Shown: piece by piece, positions 62,640 through 64,000 of the stretch
How positions within the stretch are numbered: the stretch's first letter is position 1
How the letters are laid out: the number at the start of each line of letters is the position of its first letter
From: Rhizobium sp. Root1334
GTDB lineage: Bacteria > Pseudomonadota > Alphaproteobacteria > Rhizobiales > Rhizobiaceae
Reading direction: 5' to 3'
DNA: 64,000 nucleotides
Assembly: GCF_001426665.1 (NCBI RefSeq)
Contig: NZ_LMEY01000007.1
Location: forward strand, 1-64,000
Position numbers and translations under genes: made by a program
Notes under the pieces: model-generated
Database searches by the model: none
Told to the model about the DNA's origin: nothing
Seen by the model: only the letters and a program-made list of their open reading frames with translations

Positions 62640-63281
62640 ATGCTTCGACTCTATGACAGCCGCTATTCCGGAAACTCGTGGAAGATCCGAATTCTGCTCA
62701 ACCAGCTAAAAAGGCCATTCGAGCGATACACGCTCGACCTGGAGTCAGGCGAGACGAAGAGTGACGAGTTTTACGGCTTAAACCGGTTCAGCCGAATACC
62801 GGTCTTGCAGCTCGAGGACGGCCGTACGGTGGTCGAGTCAGCAGCTATATTGTTGTATCTGTCGGAGGGCACTCCCTATCTCTACGACGATCCCTACCTG
62901 CGTTCTCAAATAATCGGCTGGATGTTCTTCGAGCAGGGCGACCTTCAGCGTTTCATCGCGCTATCGCGGGTCTACCATATTAGAGGAATGGCTGACAAAA
63001 TGTCCCAGCAGATCGAGCGGCTTCACGCCGACGGCTATCTCGGCCTGGAGAAGTTGGAGCGATGGCTAGGCGCCCACGAGTGGCTTGTTGGCGATAGATA
63101 TACCGTAGCAGACCTCGCATTGTTTGCGTACGTCTCTCTGGCACATCAAGGCAAATACGAGATGGAGCGCTTCCCGGCCATCCTCAGGTGGCTGGATCGC
63201 GTGAAGGAGCAGCCGGGTTGGCTGGATATATTCGACCAGAGCCCGTACCAGAAGGGCAGCTCGCGCGCGTCGGCGAAATAA
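62640..63281 (+). CDS. Glutathione S-transferase family protein
   Basis: The 213-residue protein has an N-terminal thioredoxin-fold domain (MLRLYDSRYSGNSWKIRILL, FSRIPVLQLEDG and ESAAILLYLSEG, the cis-Pro and glutathione-binding Ser motif) and a helical C-terminal domain (VGDRYTVADLALFAYVSLA). The nucleophile Ser/Cys candidate is in the YSGNSWK segment. GAGGGG before ATG 62640 favours that start over the frame's first GTG-like codon at 62622. A role in conjugating electrophiles fits the quinone-related cluster. Confidence 0.88.
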   Translation: MLRLYDSRYSGNSWKIRILLNQLKRPFERYTLDLESGETKSDEFYGLNRFSRIPVLQLEDGRTVVESAAILLYLSEGTPYLYDDPYLRSQIIGWMFFEQGDLQRFIALSRVYHIRGMADKMSQQIERLHADGYLGLEKLERWLGAHEWLVGDRYTVADLALFAYVSLAHQGKYEMERFPAILRWLDRVKEQPGWLDIFDQSPYQKGSSRASAK

Positions 63282-63437
63282 AGCCTCGTGGTTTGGCATC
63301 CAACCTACCCAAAGGTTTTATATAGCTTGGTCGAGACATCGGTAAAATACTGTTCCGGAAGTTCGATTTCAATCTGTCAGCCGCCCGCGTCTGCGCTGCT
63401 TTGCCGTTCCGCGGGCACTCGCGCGCGTGAGTTATTT

Positions 63438-64000
63438 ATGCCTGTGCAAACGGTTCATCTTATAATTTTGATCAATATCCTAGGAGTGGCCGGGATCGTC
63501 GTCTGGCACCTTCAAGGAACGTCGCGACCTACTGCCCGGCTGATCGCACAGATCATCTTTTTCATTGCTATGACAGTCACCTTGGTATTCGCTCGGGTCA
63601 TGCCGTTCCGCTTCGACACTCCACATCTTGATGGCAGCGGGTATTGGATGGTCTCCGCCAAGATCCTTTGGTGGACTCATCTTTCCTGGGCGACCATCGG
63701 TCTCGTTAGAATATACATTGTGCTCGACGGCAGGCCGCGCGAAGCGCGGCTGATCCAGGATCTGCTGGTCGCCATCGTTTATCTGGGCGTCGTGCTCTCC
63801 GTAATGGCTTTCGTGTTCGGTGTTCCGATCGGCACGCTGCTCGCGACATCGGGCGTATTTGCCATCATTCTAGGTCTCGCTCTGCAAAACACTTTGGGCG
63901 ATGTATTTTCGGGCGTGGCACTGACCCTTGGTCGACCGTACACCATTGGAAACTGGATTGTGCTCAGTGACGGCACCGAGGGTAGGGTCGTCGCTAGCAA
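63438..64000 (+). CDS. MscS family mechanosensitive channel, 3' end outside window
   Basis: From ATG 63438 the frame runs off the window without a stop (187 codons). Four hydrophobic helices are followed by LATSGVFAIILGLALQNTLG, DVFSGVALTLGRPYTIGNWI and VLSDGTEGRVV, the pore helix (TM3) and the start of the beta domain of MscS channels. The pore segment has the typical Gly/Ala-rich packing face. It releases solutes on hypo-osmotic shock. Some rhizobial relatives carry a C-terminal cyclic-nucleotide domain; this part is not in view. Confidence 0.85.
   Translation, partial: MPVQTVHLIILINILGVAGIVVWHLQGTSRPTARLIAQIIFFIAMTVTLVFARVMPFRFDTPHLDGSGYWMVSAKILWWTHLSWATIGLVRIYIVLDGRPREARLIQDLLVAIVYLGVVLSVMAFVFGVPIGTLLATSGVFAIILGLALQNTLGDVFSGVALTLGRPYTIGNWIVLSDGTEGRVVAS

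Noticed and set aside
1..64000. CRISPR array, rRNA, tRNA or origin of replication
   Set aside because: No regularly spaced repeats, RNA-gene sequences, or repABC/parS-type signals were seen anywhere in the window.

Overview
The window looks like an accessory replicon or genomic-island stretch of a Rhizobiaceae alphaproteobacterium (Rhizobium, Agrobacterium or Ensifer type). The pointers are SyrB-like proteins with the family's C-terminal Leu/Glu/Arg motif, an IS66 remnant, FixJ-type response regulators with PAS kinases, many LysR regulators, and a mosaic of truncated genes and insertion sequences. No rRNA, tRNA, replication genes or CRISPR array was seen.

Layout. 1-2.4 kb is a graveyard: fragments of an AhpD-type gene, the first 200 bp of fadD, a complete IS3-family-like element with long composite inverted repeats, and the tail of a LysR gene. 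2.5-5.5 kb has a tiny membrane ORF, a 2'-5' RNA ligase-like protein, two SyrB-like proteins and an exported protein. 5.5-10.8 kb holds a class A PBP and an FtsI-like transpeptidase, one base apart, divergent from an AmpR homologue. 10.9-12.8 kb is an EamA exporter with its divergent LysR regulator. 12.9-13.6 kb is a truncated IS66.

15.1-24.7 kb is a defence island. The 3' part of a type 3 BREX cassette (truncated pglXI, then brxHII, pglZ, brxA, all joined by 4-bp overlaps) is followed by an intact two-gene Septu-like system (PtuA ATPase plus PtuB HNH nuclease). The 5' half of BREX is gone; in its place lies a LysR fragment pointing the other way.

25-36 kb carries a DHA2-type MFS exporter with a convergent LysR gene, a three-subunit gluconate 2-dehydrogenase-like operon (TAT subunit, GMC flavoprotein, triheme cytochrome c), a metallo-beta-lactamase-fold hydrolase, an exported alpha/beta hydrolase and an EF-hand protein.

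36.8-57.2 kb is dense in signal transduction: two PAS histidine kinases, three FixJ-type regulators, two single-domain receivers, an OmpR-type regulator that lacks the phospho-acceptor Asp, and an adenylate cyclase. Between them lie an SDR, two NmrA-type proteins, two exported alpha/beta hydrolases, a cupin and a flavodoxin-fold oxidoreductase. A recurrent intergenic dyad, consensus AWAC-CWWC-GTWTA, occurs seven times between 28.5 and 45.7 kb. It resembles the STY box bound by the FixJ-family regulator StyR and may tie these genes into one regulon. One copy sits in front of a stretch that looks like a small RNA ending in a clear terminator (35.46-35.63 kb).

57.4-64 kb looks like an electrophile or quinone detoxification cluster: WrbA, a two-domain VOC ring-cleaving dioxygenase-like protein, a maleylacetate reductase-like iron alcohol dehydrogenase, an amidase, a CBS protein, a GST and the start of an MscS channel. 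Two matching GTCCA-N6-TGGAC dyads lie between the divergent wrbA and VOC genes.
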